Assembly (NCBI RefSeq): GCF_025457605.1
Contig: NZ_JAMZFY010000001.1
Coordinates: 372,001-436,000 of the forward strand
Direction: 5' to 3'
From: Haloarcula laminariae
GTDB lineage: Archaea > Halobacteriota > Halobacteria > Halobacteriales > Haloarculaceae
DNA length: 64,000 nt
Below, in pieces: positions 26,795 to 34,208 of the stretch; position 1 is the first letter of the stretch, and each line of letters begins with the position of its first letter. Position numbers and translations under genes: made by a program. The notes below the pieces were generated by a model. That model was given only the letters and a program-made list of their open reading frames with translations. It had not been told where the DNA came from and made no database searches.

Positions 26795-26955
26795 GCCAGA
26801 AAGCCCCCGACCGTGGCCGGTTGGCCAATCAGCGCTGGGTGGGACTGAAAGGGGCGGCTGGCTGAACGAAGGCGGGCGACGCAAGCACCGAAACGAGCGC
26901 AGCGAGTGAGGCGCGCAGCGAGCCCCCCGAGTTCAGCCAGTCGGGGCTTTCTGGC
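26795..26955 (+). mobile_element. MITE-like element, 161 bp, with 13-bp terminal inverted repeats
   Basis: GCCAGAAAGCCCC at 26795-26807 is the exact reverse complement of GGGGCTTTCTGGC at 26943-26955. A second, inner inverted repeat (GGCTGGCTGAAC / GTTCAGCCAGTC, one mismatch) follows inside. No ORF fits within. Its left half is repeated on the other strand at 25271-25355. It lies between two minus-strand genes without breaking either, and its interior holds GAGCGCAGCGAGTGAG, a short palindromic pattern frequent in haloarchaeal intergenic DNA. No clear target-site duplication could be settled by eye. Confidence 0.55.
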
Positions 26956-27000
26956 TGTGAGCAACCGAGCCGTTTCCCGAAACAAAAGCGTCTACGTCAG

Positions 27001-27666
27001 CTACCGGAACTGCACGCCCAGGTCGTGCAGGCCGTCGTTGTGGCGGGCGACGTTGATGAGCAGGGGAGTCAGCCCCTCGATTTCGGCGGCGTTGGCGAGC
27101 GGGCCGCCGTCCAGCGCCCGGAGCCCTTCGATGCCCTCGGCGAGTTCCGAGACGGTGGCCTTCGCGTCCCTGTCGTCGCCGACGACGATGGTGTCCCAGT
27201 CGAGGTCGGCTTCGAGGTCGGCCAGCCGGCCGGCCGCGAGGTTGTGGAAGGCGCCGACGACCGGGACCCCGTCTGGGGCGGCTTTGGCGGCCAACTGGGT
27301 GACGCTGCCGACGCCGGGGCGGTTGTAGTGGAAGCCGTCCTCGTCGCGTTTCATCCCGACGGCGGGGGAGACGAGGATGGCGTCGTCCAGTTCGTCGGCG
27401 ACGGCCTCGACGGTGTCCGTGAGGTGGTAGGCCGGGACCGCAGTGACGACCACGTCCGCCCTGGCGGCCGCGGCTTCGTTCGCCAGTCCGGCGACCTCGA
27501 CCTCGCGGCCGCGACTCGACAGTTCGGCCTCGTACTCCTCGGCTTTCGCCTCGGCCTTCTCGGCGTCGCGCGAGCCGACGATGACCGTGTGGTTGGTGTC
27601 GTCCGCCCAGCGCAGGGCGAGCCCTTCGCCGATGTCGCCGGTGCCGCCGAGTAGCGCGATGTCCAT
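27001..27666 (-). CDS. npdG: F420H2:NADP+ oxidoreductase
   Basis: 221 residues from MDIALLGGTGDIGEGLALRWA, the glycine-rich NADP-binding loop of this family; SRDAEKAEAKAEEYEAEL carries the residues that bind the NADP 2'-phosphate region. The motifs VVTAVPAYHLTDTVEAV and VVGAFHNLAAGRL are typical of the F420-dependent enzyme. It passes hydride between reduced coenzyme F420 and NADP+. The 47-codon extension upstream in frame (to 27807) is rich in Cys/Arg, unlike haloarchaeal protein, and is rejected. Confidence 0.9.
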   Translation of the reverse strand: MDIALLGGTGDIGEGLALRWADDTNHTVIVGSRDAEKAEAKAEEYEAELSSRGREVEVAGLANEAAAARADVVVTAVPAYHLTDTVEAVADELDDAILVSPAVGMKRDEDGFHYNRPGVGSVTQLAAKAAPDGVPVVGAFHNLAAGRLADLEADLDWDTIVVGDDRDAKATVSELAEGIEGLRALDGGPLANAAEIEGLTPLLINVARHNDGLHDLGVQFR

Positions 27667-27828
27667 ATGCTGGGGTAGGGCGAACCGCGAATAAGCGTTG
27701 TGCGACCGGACGTGCTTGCCACCGTCGGAGGCCGGACGGGGTTCGCCGTCGACGACACAGCGGCGTCCGGTCCGACACCGCACTGGCGTATCCAGAAAGC
27801 ACTTCACACAGCGTTGACACGCGGAGGT

Positions 27829-28599
27829 ATGCGCCGCCGGACCCTCCTCGCCGCCAGCGGAACCGCCCTCGCCGGACTCGCCGGCTGTTCCTCACGACGG
27901 AGCGGCGACGCCCCGTCGCCCGCCGGCGGCACCCAGTCCGGTTCGCTTGCTGTCGAGTTCGACGCGCTCCAGCCGGCCGTCTTCGACCTGTTCGTCGACG
28001 CCTACGAACTCGACGGCAGCGACGGTTCGCAGTACCTCTTTCTGACGGGTACCGACGCGGCTGGACCGGCCCGCCGCTTTCGCTTCGACGGGACCGAACA
28101 CGACCCGGGGGACGCCGCGTCCAACGAACTCGCCCGGGCCCCGTCGACGTTCGGTCCCGCCGCCGAGGGCGGCGACGCCGCGGTGTTCGAACTGCCCGCG
28201 ACCGGCGACGCGAGCGACGCGGCGCTGGTCACGCCCGACGGCGAGTGGCGACCGGACGACGCCTTGCGGGCGCGACTCGCCGGTCCGCTCCCGTCGCTGC
28301 AGGTCGGCTTCGAGGGGCCGTCGTCCGTGTCGAACGGGTCACCGCCGTCCTTTACCGTCACCGTCAGCAACGAGAGCGAGACAGACGGTCGGTTTCTGGG
28401 CCTCCTTCGTCGGCGATACGGGGCGCTCATGACCGGACAGCTCGTCTCCCGCTCCATCACGGCCGGAGCGACAGCCACGCTGGAGCCGACCGGCGACGCC
28501 GCCGAGGCGCCCACGCCCGGAAGCGGCCGCGGGGACACGCTGACCTACGACCTGGTCTGGCCCGGCGGCACCGAGTCGATTGCCGTCACTGTCGACTGA
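27829..28599 (+). CDS. Tat-exported lipoprotein of unknown function
   Basis: 256 residues. A twin-arginine motif (MRRRTLLAASG) precedes the lipobox LAGC near residue 19-22, so the protein is predicted to cross the membrane folded and be lipid-anchored. The body is beta-rich, with a C-terminal Ig-like section containing FTVTVSNESETDGRFLGLL. A strong Shine-Dalgarno sequence (GGAGGT) lies directly before the ATG at 27829, which decides the start against the longer frame from 27700. It is divergent from npdG. Confidence 0.8.
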   Translation: MRRRTLLAASGTALAGLAGCSSRRSGDAPSPAGGTQSGSLAVEFDALQPAVFDLFVDAYELDGSDGSQYLFLTGTDAAGPARRFRFDGTEHDPGDAASNELARAPSTFGPAAEGGDAAVFELPATGDASDAALVTPDGEWRPDDALRARLAGPLPSLQVGFEGPSSVSNGSPPSFTVTVSNESETDGRFLGLLRRRYGALMTGQLVSRSITAGATATLEPTGDAAEAPTPGSGRGDTLTYDLVWPGGTESIAVTVD

Positions 28600-28621
28600 G
28601 ACGTTCCGGCGGCCTGCCCTC

Positions 28622-29482
28622 TCACTCCAGCAACTCGGGCAGGTCCTCGACGCTCTCGACGACGGCGCTGGCTCCCGCCTCCGCGTAAGTCGCCCGGCCG
28701 TCGTCGCCGGTCAGCCCGCCGGTCAGGACGCCGACGCCGTAGTACACCCGGTCGTCGTCCTCGTCGTCGGCGTTGACGGCGGTCCCGATGTCGTCCAGCG
28801 TGTCGCCGACGAAGGCGAGCCGCCGGGCGTCGAAGCGCTCGGCCAGGGTCAGGAGCGCGCCCGGGTGTGGCTTCCCCTCCTCCCAGTCGTCCATCGTGAA
28901 CCGGTGTTCCTCGGGGATATCCAGTCCCACGCGGTCCATGGCGATGTCGGCCTCAGCGGCGGGGCGGCCGGTGACGACGCCGACCGCGTAGCGCTCCTGT
29001 AGCTCCGCCAGGGTCGCCTCGCTGACGAGCACCGGCTCGTCGTTGATGTAGCCCGGCGCGTCGAAGGCCGGTTCCCCGCCCTCCAACTGCCGGTACAGCT
29101 CGTCGCCCAGATACAGCGTCTGGAACACTTCCCGGAGGCCGCTGGGGTCCCACGCCGCGAAGACCCCGTCGGCGTCGTCCCCGAGGGACTCCCGGACGAC
29201 GGCTTTCGCCGCGTCGAGGCCGCCGCCCCGCTGGCCGATAGCGTCGGTAAAGGCCGCCACGTCCACGTCGGTCTCGCGGGCCGTGAGCACGTACAGCGCC
29301 GCCGCGTCGGTGAGTTCCCAGTCGTTGTTGAACCCGCCGGCGTTCTTGAACCGCTGAATCGCCCCCTTCTCGATGGTGTCGCCGTACACCTGTTCGACGG
29401 ACTCGACGATGGCCCGCCGGTAGGAGTCGGCGACGTCCACGAGCACCCCGTCGATGTCCAGCACGACAGCGTCCACTTGCAT
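28622..29482 (-). CDS. HAD superfamily hydrolase, TIGR01548-like
   Basis: 286 residues. HAD motif I is DIDGVLVD at residues 9-16, motif II is VVTGRP, the motif III lysine lies in [12 protein letters not shown], and motif IV is [19 protein letters not shown]. The helical cap (about 20-170) with [22 protein letters not shown] matches the TIGR01548 group of haloarchaeal and bacterial phosphatases, some of which lie near histidine or aromatic biosynthesis genes. Substrate unknown. A 34-base gap separates it from the UPF0146 gene upstream, so a shared transcript is likely. Confidence 0.85.
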   Translation of the reverse strand: MQVDAVVLDIDGVLVDVADSYRRAIVESVEQVYGDTIEKGAIQRFKNAGGFNNDWELTDAAALYVLTARETDVDVAAFTDAIGQRGGGLDAAKAVVRESLGDDADGVFAAWDPSGLREVFQTLYLGDELYRQLEGGEPAFDAPGYINDEPVLVSEATLAELQERYAVGVVTGRPAAEADIAMDRVGLDIPEEHRFTMDDWEEGKPHPGALLTLAERFDARRLAFVGDTLDDIGTAVNADDEDDDRVYYGVGVLTGGLTGDDGRATYAEAGASAVVESVEDLPELLE

Positions 29483-29516
29483 ACCCGGACCTCCGCGCGC
29501 TCGTTGAAGCGCCTTG

Positions 29517-29921
29517 CTATCTCCGCCCCGGGCCGTCGGTCACCCGGTACAGCGTCACCCCGCCCGGAAGCTGCTCGCGCTCGACCGACAGCATCGGCGG
29601 GTCCCCGCCCAGCGTGGTGAACCAGCAGTCGGCGTCGACCCGCCGGGCGACCCGGGCCGCCGGCCGCTGTAGCTCCGGCGGGAGGTTTCGGGCGAAGACG
29701 ATGTCGGCCCCCCGGTAGACCGACAGCGTCGGCTCGGTCACGTCGTCGCGGACGAACGCCACCCCGTCTGGGACCGGCCGGTCGCGGATGTCCGTCGCGG
29801 TCACGTCGACGCCTCGGTCGGCCAGCTCGCCGGCGACGCCGGGCCGGTTTCCGACGCCGATTTCGACGACAGAACCGACAGCGGACAGCCGGGTGACCAG
29901 CGCGGTCTCGGGGTCAGCCAT
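29517..29921 (-). CDS. UPF0146 family protein
   Basis: 134 residues with a truncated Rossmann methyltransferase-like core: [31 protein letters not shown], then VRDDVTEP and [22 protein letters not shown]. These are the conserved blocks of archaeal UPF0146. The SAM-binding glycine loop is present, but the length is too short for a complete methyltransferase, so catalytic activity is uncertain. It sits divergent to the archaemetzincin gene with only 39 bases between starts, suggesting overlapping promoters. Confidence 0.88.
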   Translation of the reverse strand: MADPETALVTRLSAVGSVVEIGVGNRPGVAGELADRGVDVTATDIRDRPVPDGVAFVRDDVTEPTLSVYRGADIVFARNLPPELQRPAARVARRVDADCWFTTLGGDPPMLSVEREQLPGGVTLYRVTDGPGRR

Positions 29922-29960
29922 GGCGGGAAACTTATGCCCCGGTGGCGTTTAGGGGTTGGC

Positions 29961-30482
29961 ATGCACGTCGACATCGTACCGGTCGGCGAGGTCTCCAGCC
30001 TCGTGAAACGGGAGGCCTCCGAGGGCCTCCGGCAGACGTACGACTGCGAGGTCTCCATGCACGAACCGCAGTCGGTCCCCGCCGGTGCGTACCACAGCGA
30101 CCGCGAGCAGTACCGTGCCGAGGAGTTCATCGACCTCGCACAGCGGGTCGGCTCGGGCGAGAAGAACATCGCCATCACGCCGAAGGACCTCTTCTACCGC
30201 CGACGGAACTACGTCTTCGGACTCGCGTATCTCAGCGGCTCCGGGAGCGTCATCTCCACGTACCGGCTCCAGACCTCCTCCGACGGGGGTTTCTCGGACC
30301 AGTCCGCCGGCGATATCTTCTCCGCTCGCGTCCGCAAGGAGGTCGTCCACGAAATCGGTCACACGCTCGGGCTGGAACACTGCGACAACAAGCGCTGTGT
30401 GATGAACTTCTCCCCGACGGTGCGACAGGTCGACGTCAAGGAGTCCTCGCTGTGTGGCTCCTGCCAGCGCTCGGTGCTGTAA
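29961..30482 (+). CDS. amzA: Archaemetzincin metalloprotease
   Basis: 173 residues. The metzincin zinc site HEIGHTLGLEHC is at residues 130-141, followed by cysteines C146, C165 and C168 in the C-x4-C-x18-CxxC arrangement that binds a second zinc in archaemetzincins. The conserved N-terminal VDIVPVGEV and VFGLAYLSG blocks agree. Cytoplasmic zinc peptidase of unclear physiological substrate. The start at 29961 begins right at MHVDIVPVG; the in-frame Met at 29934 adds nine residues not typical of the family. Confidence 0.95.
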   Translation: MHVDIVPVGEVSSLVKREASEGLRQTYDCEVSMHEPQSVPAGAYHSDREQYRAEEFIDLAQRVGSGEKNIAITPKDLFYRRRNYVFGLAYLSGSGSVISTYRLQTSSDGGFSDQSAGDIFSARVRKEVVHEIGHTLGLEHCDNKRCVMNFSPTVRQVDVKESSLCGSCQRSVL

Positions 30483-30554
30483 CCGCCGGACGGCGGCGTG
30501 CCTAACGAGTTAGGCCGTGCTGGTATGTTCCCTTAGTCTGTATGACTAATCGCA

Positions 30555-30770
30555 ATGAGCACGAGTCAGTCACGCGACCGAATCGCAGAGCTCGGTGACA
30601 TCTTCGTCGCGGTCACGGGCGACGAATCGGTCACAGAAACGCAGGCCGGGGACTCCCCCGACCGGGAGCTCCGGCCCGACGAGGAGTTCGACCCGGACGA
30701 GGTCGCTGACGGGCTCGACGACGCCGTCGCCGGCTCCGAAACCGGCGACACGAGCGACCCCGCCGCGTAG
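30555..30770 (+). CDS. Small acidic haloarchaeal protein
   Basis: 71 residues, strongly acidic, probably disordered after residue 25 (DEEFDPDEVADGLDDAVAG). The first 22 residues (SQSRDRIAELGDIFVAVTGDESV) may form a helix. No cysteine or other binding motif. Codon bias supports coding. It follows amzA after 72 bases and converges with a membrane protein. Function unknown. Confidence 0.6.
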   Translation: MSTSQSRDRIAELGDIFVAVTGDESVTETQAGDSPDRELRPDEEFDPDEVADGLDDAVAGSETGDTSDPAA

Positions 30771-30833
30771 GCCGGCCATCGCGCACCGACGCGGCCCCAC
30801 GTGTTCTCCACCCGTTCGAACCGCCACGAGTGG

Positions 30834-31211
30834 CTAAGCCAGGTTCTCCCGCCGCAGGCGCGCCTCGGGCAGCGGGTAGACGACGCCGAACACCAGCCGG
30901 TTCGCGGCCGTCCCGACGCCCAGTCCGAACAGCAGCGGCGGAAACACTGCCAGCGGTGTGCCGGGTACGAGCCACCACAGTACCGCGGTCAACGCGAGGA
31001 TGCTCCCCACCAGCCCGGCTGTGAGGCCGTAGGCCCCGGCGGTGCTCCGGTCGACGACCGCAAAGACGACGACACCGAACGCGACGGCGACGGCCCCGAG
31101 CGACCACGCCGTCGGGCCGTCGAGCGAGTACGCTATCAGTCCGCTCGTCACGACACTCGACGTCCCGACGAACAGGTCCCGGGCGACGACGGTGCGTCTG
31201 CTGTGTGCCAT
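30834..31211 (-). CDS. Small membrane protein following ABCE1
   Basis: 125 residues from MAHSRRTVVARDLFVG. Four hydrophobic helices, roughly residues 13-30, 36-52, 58-78 and 82-105, and a basic tail (PEARLRRENLA). The open frame that continues to 33011 is shadow of the ABCE1 gene. Only 26 bases separate it from the ABCE1 stop, so it is the third gene of the EMC6-like/ABCE1 transcript. Function unknown. Confidence 0.75.
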   Translation of the reverse strand: MAHSRRTVVARDLFVGTSSVVTSGLIAYSLDGPTAWSLGAVAVAFGVVVFAVVDRSTAGAYGLTAGLVGSILALTAVLWWLVPGTPLAVFPPLLFGLGVGTAANRLVFGVVYPLPEARLRRENLA

Positions 31212-31237
31212 GTTGTTGGTGGGAGGCCGGCGGTCGG

Positions 31238-33076
31238 TCAGTTCTCGTCGGGGGCGTAGTAGTACTCGCCGGCGTTCTTCTGTTGCCGGTCGAGCTGGGA
31301 CCCCGGTTTGTTGATGCGGGGCCGGGAGGTGCGCTCGTCCCGGCGGAAGGTGATGTCGAGGTTCGCGAGGAACTCGTTCATCCCCTCGCGCATCCCCTGT
31401 GGCGGAGCGGCGTGGCCGGACTTGGCGGGCTCGCCGTCGAAGACGAGCAGGCGGTCGGCGAGCAGGTCTATCATGTAGATGTCGTGGTCGATGACCAGCG
31501 CCGTCGCGTCGTGGTTCTCGGCGTAGCGCCGAATCGCCGACGTGGCCATCACTCGCTGCTCCACGTCGAGGTGGGCCGAGGGCTCGTCCAGCAGGTAGAG
31601 GTCGGCGTCCTTCGAGAGACAGGCGGCGATGGCGACGCGCTGGCGCTCCCCGCCGGAGAGGTCCGTCAGTTGCTGTTCCATCACCGCGTCGAGCTGGAGC
31701 GGGTCGGCGATTTCGGTGGTCCAGTAGGAGCTGCCGAAGTCGTCCGTGATGGAGGAGAGGAAGGCGTCGACCCGCATCGGCTGGTCTATCTCGATGTACT
31801 GGGGCTTGTAGGCGATGTCGAGCTCGCTGTCGACCTCGCCGCTGGTGGGTTCGAGCCGGCCGGCGAGCATCTTCGCGAACGTCGACTTCCCGATGCCGTT
31901 CGGGCCGACGACGCCAAGCACCTCGCTCTCGCGGATGGTGCCGGCCTCGACGTCGAGGCTGAACTCGCCCTCGCCGTAGGACTTCGTGAGCTCGGGGTAC
32001 TCGATGACCACGTCGCCCGTCGAGCCGGGCCGCGGGGCGTGTTCCTCGAACTGTATCTCCGTCTGCCGGATGCGCATGTTCTCGTTTTCGAGGTAGCCCG
32101 AGAGGTACTGGTTGATACCCTTCTTCGTCGACTTGGGCGGCGTGATGATACCGAAGGCGCCGGGCGACCCGTAGGCGACGTTGATGTTGTCCGCCAGCAG
32201 GTCCAGGATGGCGAGGTCGTGCTCGACGACGAGCATCGACCGGTCGCCGTCCTCGGCGAGCTCCCGGATGAGCCGGGCGGCGGTCATCCGCTGGCCGATG
32301 TCGAGGTAGGGCGTGATCTCGTCGAGGAAGTAGAAGTCGGCGTCCCGCGCCAGCGTCGCGACCAGCGCGACCCGCTGTAGCTCCCCACCCGAGAGGTCGT
32401 CGATGTGGTTGTCGACGACCGGACGGATGCCGGTGCGGTCGATGAGCTCGTCCAGGGCGCCCCGCTCGTCGGTCTGTTCCAGCAACTCGCGGGCCGGCCC
32501 GTCGAACTGGTCGGGGATACGGTCGACGTACTGGGGCTTCCGGGCGACGGTCACGTCGCCGTCGCGCATCTGTTCGAGGTAGTCCTGCAGGGCCGTCCCG
32601 CGGTACTCGTCGAGAATCTCGTCCCAGCTCGGCTCGGTGCCGTACTGGCCCAGATTCGGCGCCATCTCGTCGGCGAGGATGCGGACCGCGGTGGTCTTCC
32701 CGATGCCGTTCGGGCCCAGGATGCCGGTGACCTGCCCCTCCGCGGGCGACGGGAGCCCGTACAGCGAGAAGGCGTTCTCCCCGTAGCGGTGTACCGGGTC
32801 GTCGTCGAGCTCCTGGGGGAGGTTGATAATCTCGATGGCGTCGAACGGGCACTTGTTGACACAGATGCCACAGCTCTCGCCCAGACAGATCTCCTCGCTG
32901 ATGCGGACCTGCTCGGGCTTGCCCTCGAACTCCTCGTCGTCCTCGTAGGTGTCGCCGCGTTTGACGATGCACTCCTTCCCGCTCCGGTTGGGCGGGCAGT
33001 AGTTCACACACTCGTAGTTACAGCGGTCGGGCTGGCACCGCTCCAGGTCGACCACTGCGATGCTGTCGTCGGCCAT
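31238..33076 (-). CDS. ABCE1/Rli1 ribosome recycling ATPase
   Basis: 612 residues. Two 4Fe-4S clusters are encoded by the cysteines between residues 14 and 76 (C-x4-C-x3-C-x3-C region and CLGESCGICVNKCP). NBD1 has Walker A GPNGIGKTT at 121-129, signature LSGGELQR and Walker B FLDEITPYLD; NBD2 has GPNGIGKST near 395, LSGGERQR and YLLDEPSAHLD. The hinge sequences are intact. It splits archaeal ribosomes after termination together with aRF1/Pelota. A single base separates the upstream EMC6-like stop from this start. Confidence 0.97.
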   Translation of the reverse strand: MADDSIAVVDLERCQPDRCNYECVNYCPPNRSGKECIVKRGDTYEDDEEFEGKPEQVRISEEICLGESCGICVNKCPFDAIEIINLPQELDDDPVHRYGENAFSLYGLPSPAEGQVTGILGPNGIGKTTAVRILADEMAPNLGQYGTEPSWDEILDEYRGTALQDYLEQMRDGDVTVARKPQYVDRIPDQFDGPARELLEQTDERGALDELIDRTGIRPVVDNHIDDLSGGELQRVALVATLARDADFYFLDEITPYLDIGQRMTAARLIRELAEDGDRSMLVVEHDLAILDLLADNINVAYGSPGAFGIITPPKSTKKGINQYLSGYLENENMRIRQTEIQFEEHAPRPGSTGDVVIEYPELTKSYGEGEFSLDVEAGTIRESEVLGVVGPNGIGKSTFAKMLAGRLEPTSGEVDSELDIAYKPQYIEIDQPMRVDAFLSSITDDFGSSYWTTEIADPLQLDAVMEQQLTDLSGGERQRVAIAACLSKDADLYLLDEPSAHLDVEQRVMATSAIRRYAENHDATALVIDHDIYMIDLLADRLLVFDGEPAKSGHAAPPQGMREGMNEFLANLDITFRRDERTSRPRINKPGSQLDRQQKNAGEYYYAPDEN

Positions 33077-33077
33077 G

Positions 33078-33374
33078 TCAGGCCCCCGAAGTCAGCAGGA
33101 TACCCCACGACACGAACCAGAGGGCGAAGGTCATGAAGGAGACATAGAGATAGTCCTTTCCCGAGAAATCGTCGTCCAGGATACCGATACCCCGCAACAG
33201 CGGGAGCTGCGCGAAGATGGCGGCCAGGACGACGAGCAGCGCGAGCGTGTCGGTCGCGCCGCTCGCGACGGCGTTCGACACGAACGCCGCGCCGATACCG
33301 GCGATCGCCGTTATCGTCGTGACAGTGAGCCCCCGCATGTGGGAACTCATTCCGTCCGCCGATTCCGTTGCCAT
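33078..33374 (-). CDS. EMC6-like membrane protein
   Basis: 98 residues from MATESADGMSSHMRG. A short polar start, then three membrane helices (about 17-34, 38-52, 70-92) linked by RGIGILDDDFSGKDYLYVSFMTF. Size, three-helix topology and the acidic loop agree with archaeal EMC6-like proteins, a homologue of a subunit of the eukaryotic membrane protein insertase EMC. It lies one base upstream of the ABCE1 gene. A search would be needed to confirm the family. Confidence 0.65.
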   Translation of the reverse strand: MATESADGMSSHMRGLTVTTITAIAGIGAAFVSNAVASGATDTLALLVVLAAIFAQLPLLRGIGILDDDFSGKDYLYVSFMTFALWFVSWGILLTSGA

Positions 33375-33494
33375 ATCCACAGTTGGACGACCCGCCACCA
33401 AAAGGGGCGCGGTTCCGGGACAGAACCTGCGCGAACGCCCGTCTGCCGACCCACTCCTCAATCTTTATGCATCCGGCGACATTCGTAGGAGGTA

Positions 33495-33761
33495 ATGACG
33501 GAAACCGATGGCGAGGGCATCACAGACCTGCCACCCAGCGCGAAGCTCGTCTACAAGGTACTGGAGTACGACGGGCCGCTGACGCAGAAGGGGATTGTCG
33601 AGGAGTCGATGCTCTCGGCCCGAACGGTCCGCTACGCGCTCGAACGGCTCGACGAAATCGGCGTCATCGAGGAGGACGTCTACTTCGCCGACGCCAGACA
33701 GAACCTCTACGAGCTGAGCGAGCTGCCGGCGGAACAGGCCGACCCCGCTATCTCGGACTGA
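33495..33761 (+). CDS. MarR/winged-helix small transcriptional regulator
   Basis: 88 residues; nearly the whole chain is a winged helix: SAKLVYKVLEYDGPLTQKGIVEES, then the recognition helix ARTVRYALERLDEIGVIEED and the wing VYFADARQNLYEL. This is the compact haloarchaeal HTH type found as stand-alone regulators. Translation signals are strong: AGGAGGT at 33486-33492 just before the ATG and a TATA-like CTTTATGC near 33463. It is divergent from the EMC6-like operon and may act on it. Confidence 0.85.
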   Translation: MTETDGEGITDLPPSAKLVYKVLEYDGPLTQKGIVEESMLSARTVRYALERLDEIGVIEEDVYFADARQNLYELSELPAEQADPAISD

Positions 33762-33766
33762 ACTTT

Positions 33767-33892
33767 CTACCGTGTCTCGTCCGCACAGGCCGGGCAGGTC
33801 CGGCGCCGGCCATCCGTGCCCGTGTGACAGAACCCACAGCCCCGTCTCGAACGGTTCCTGAGCGACGCGCGGATGCTCCGGCGGACGCTCAT
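33767..33892 (-). CDS. 41-residue CxxC zinc-finger-like microprotein
   Basis: Not long enough for usual gene calls. From the ATG at 33892 it reads a basic start (MSVRRSIRASLRNRSRR) and then CGFCHTGTDGRRRTCPAC, a compact pair of CxxC knuckles, ending ADETR. Its start overlaps the stop of the next gene upstream in ATGA, so the two are translationally coupled. It closely resembles the size and layout of haloarchaeal small CPxCG-related zinc-finger proteins. A regulatory or RNA/protein-binding role is possible; unproven. Confidence 0.6.
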   Translation of the reverse strand: MSVRRSIRASLRNRSRRGCGFCHTGTDGRRRTCPACADETR

Positions 33893-34056
33893 GCCAGCTC
33901 CCCGCAGGACCGACAGCGCGCCCGGTCCGCCGACGGGTCGTACGCCAGCGCGATTTCGCTACAGTGTCGGCAGTAGCGGTCACCGGTCATCTCCGCGGTC
34001 CCGGAGGCGACCGATGGTACGGTCGATTCGACAGCGTGTGATTCGTGCACTGCCAT
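33889..34056 (-). CDS. 55-residue CxxC zinc-finger-like microprotein
   Basis: From MAVHESHAVESTVP at 34056 the chain runs through a short polar segment to YCRHCSEIALAYDPSADRARCRSCGELA, a four-cysteine zinc ribbon of the CxxC-x15-CxxC kind. An in-frame extension to 34122 would start within the promoter region and looks non-haloarchaeal (MFKEITRRMST). A TATA-like GTTTAAGG (minus orientation, 34113-34120) lies about 60 bases upstream. First gene of a two-gene unit with the 41-residue protein. Confidence 0.65.
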   Translation of the reverse strand: MAVHESHAVESTVPSVASGTAEMTGDRYCRHCSEIALAYDPSADRARCRSCGELA

Positions 34057-34134
34057 GTCACTACCCAACACAGACCGGTACAAAAGTACTGTGGACATAC
34101 GTCTGGTAATCTCCTTAAACACTACCCCTCTCTA

Positions 34135-34182
34135 TTGATGCTAGCTCCGATGCGGGACGAACGTGTCGATACTAGCCCCGAT
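34135..34182 (-). promoter_or_regulatory. Two direct 17-bp repeats upstream of the zinc-finger pair
   Basis: On the + strand TTGATGCTAGCTCCGAT (34135-34151) and TCGATACTAGCCCCGAT (34166-34182) match at 13 of 17 bases, start-to-start spacing 31 bases (about three helical turns). They lie just upstream of the TATA-like element of the zinc-finger unit, a suitable place for an activator. Confidence 0.4.
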
Positions 34183-34208
34183 TCGGCACAAACGAAACTA
34201 CTGCCCGC

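Noticed and set aside
25271-26955. CRISPR-like words (GGGACTGAAAGGGGC resembles the end of haloarchaeal CRISPR repeats)
   Set aside because: Only two copies, on opposite strands and 1.5 kb apart, without regular spacing or spacers; terminal inverted repeats point to a MITE-like element.
31238-33011. 725-residue frame 30834-33011 read as one protein
   Set aside because: Only its last 125 codons, from the Met at 31211, look like protein; the rest is shadow of ABCE1.
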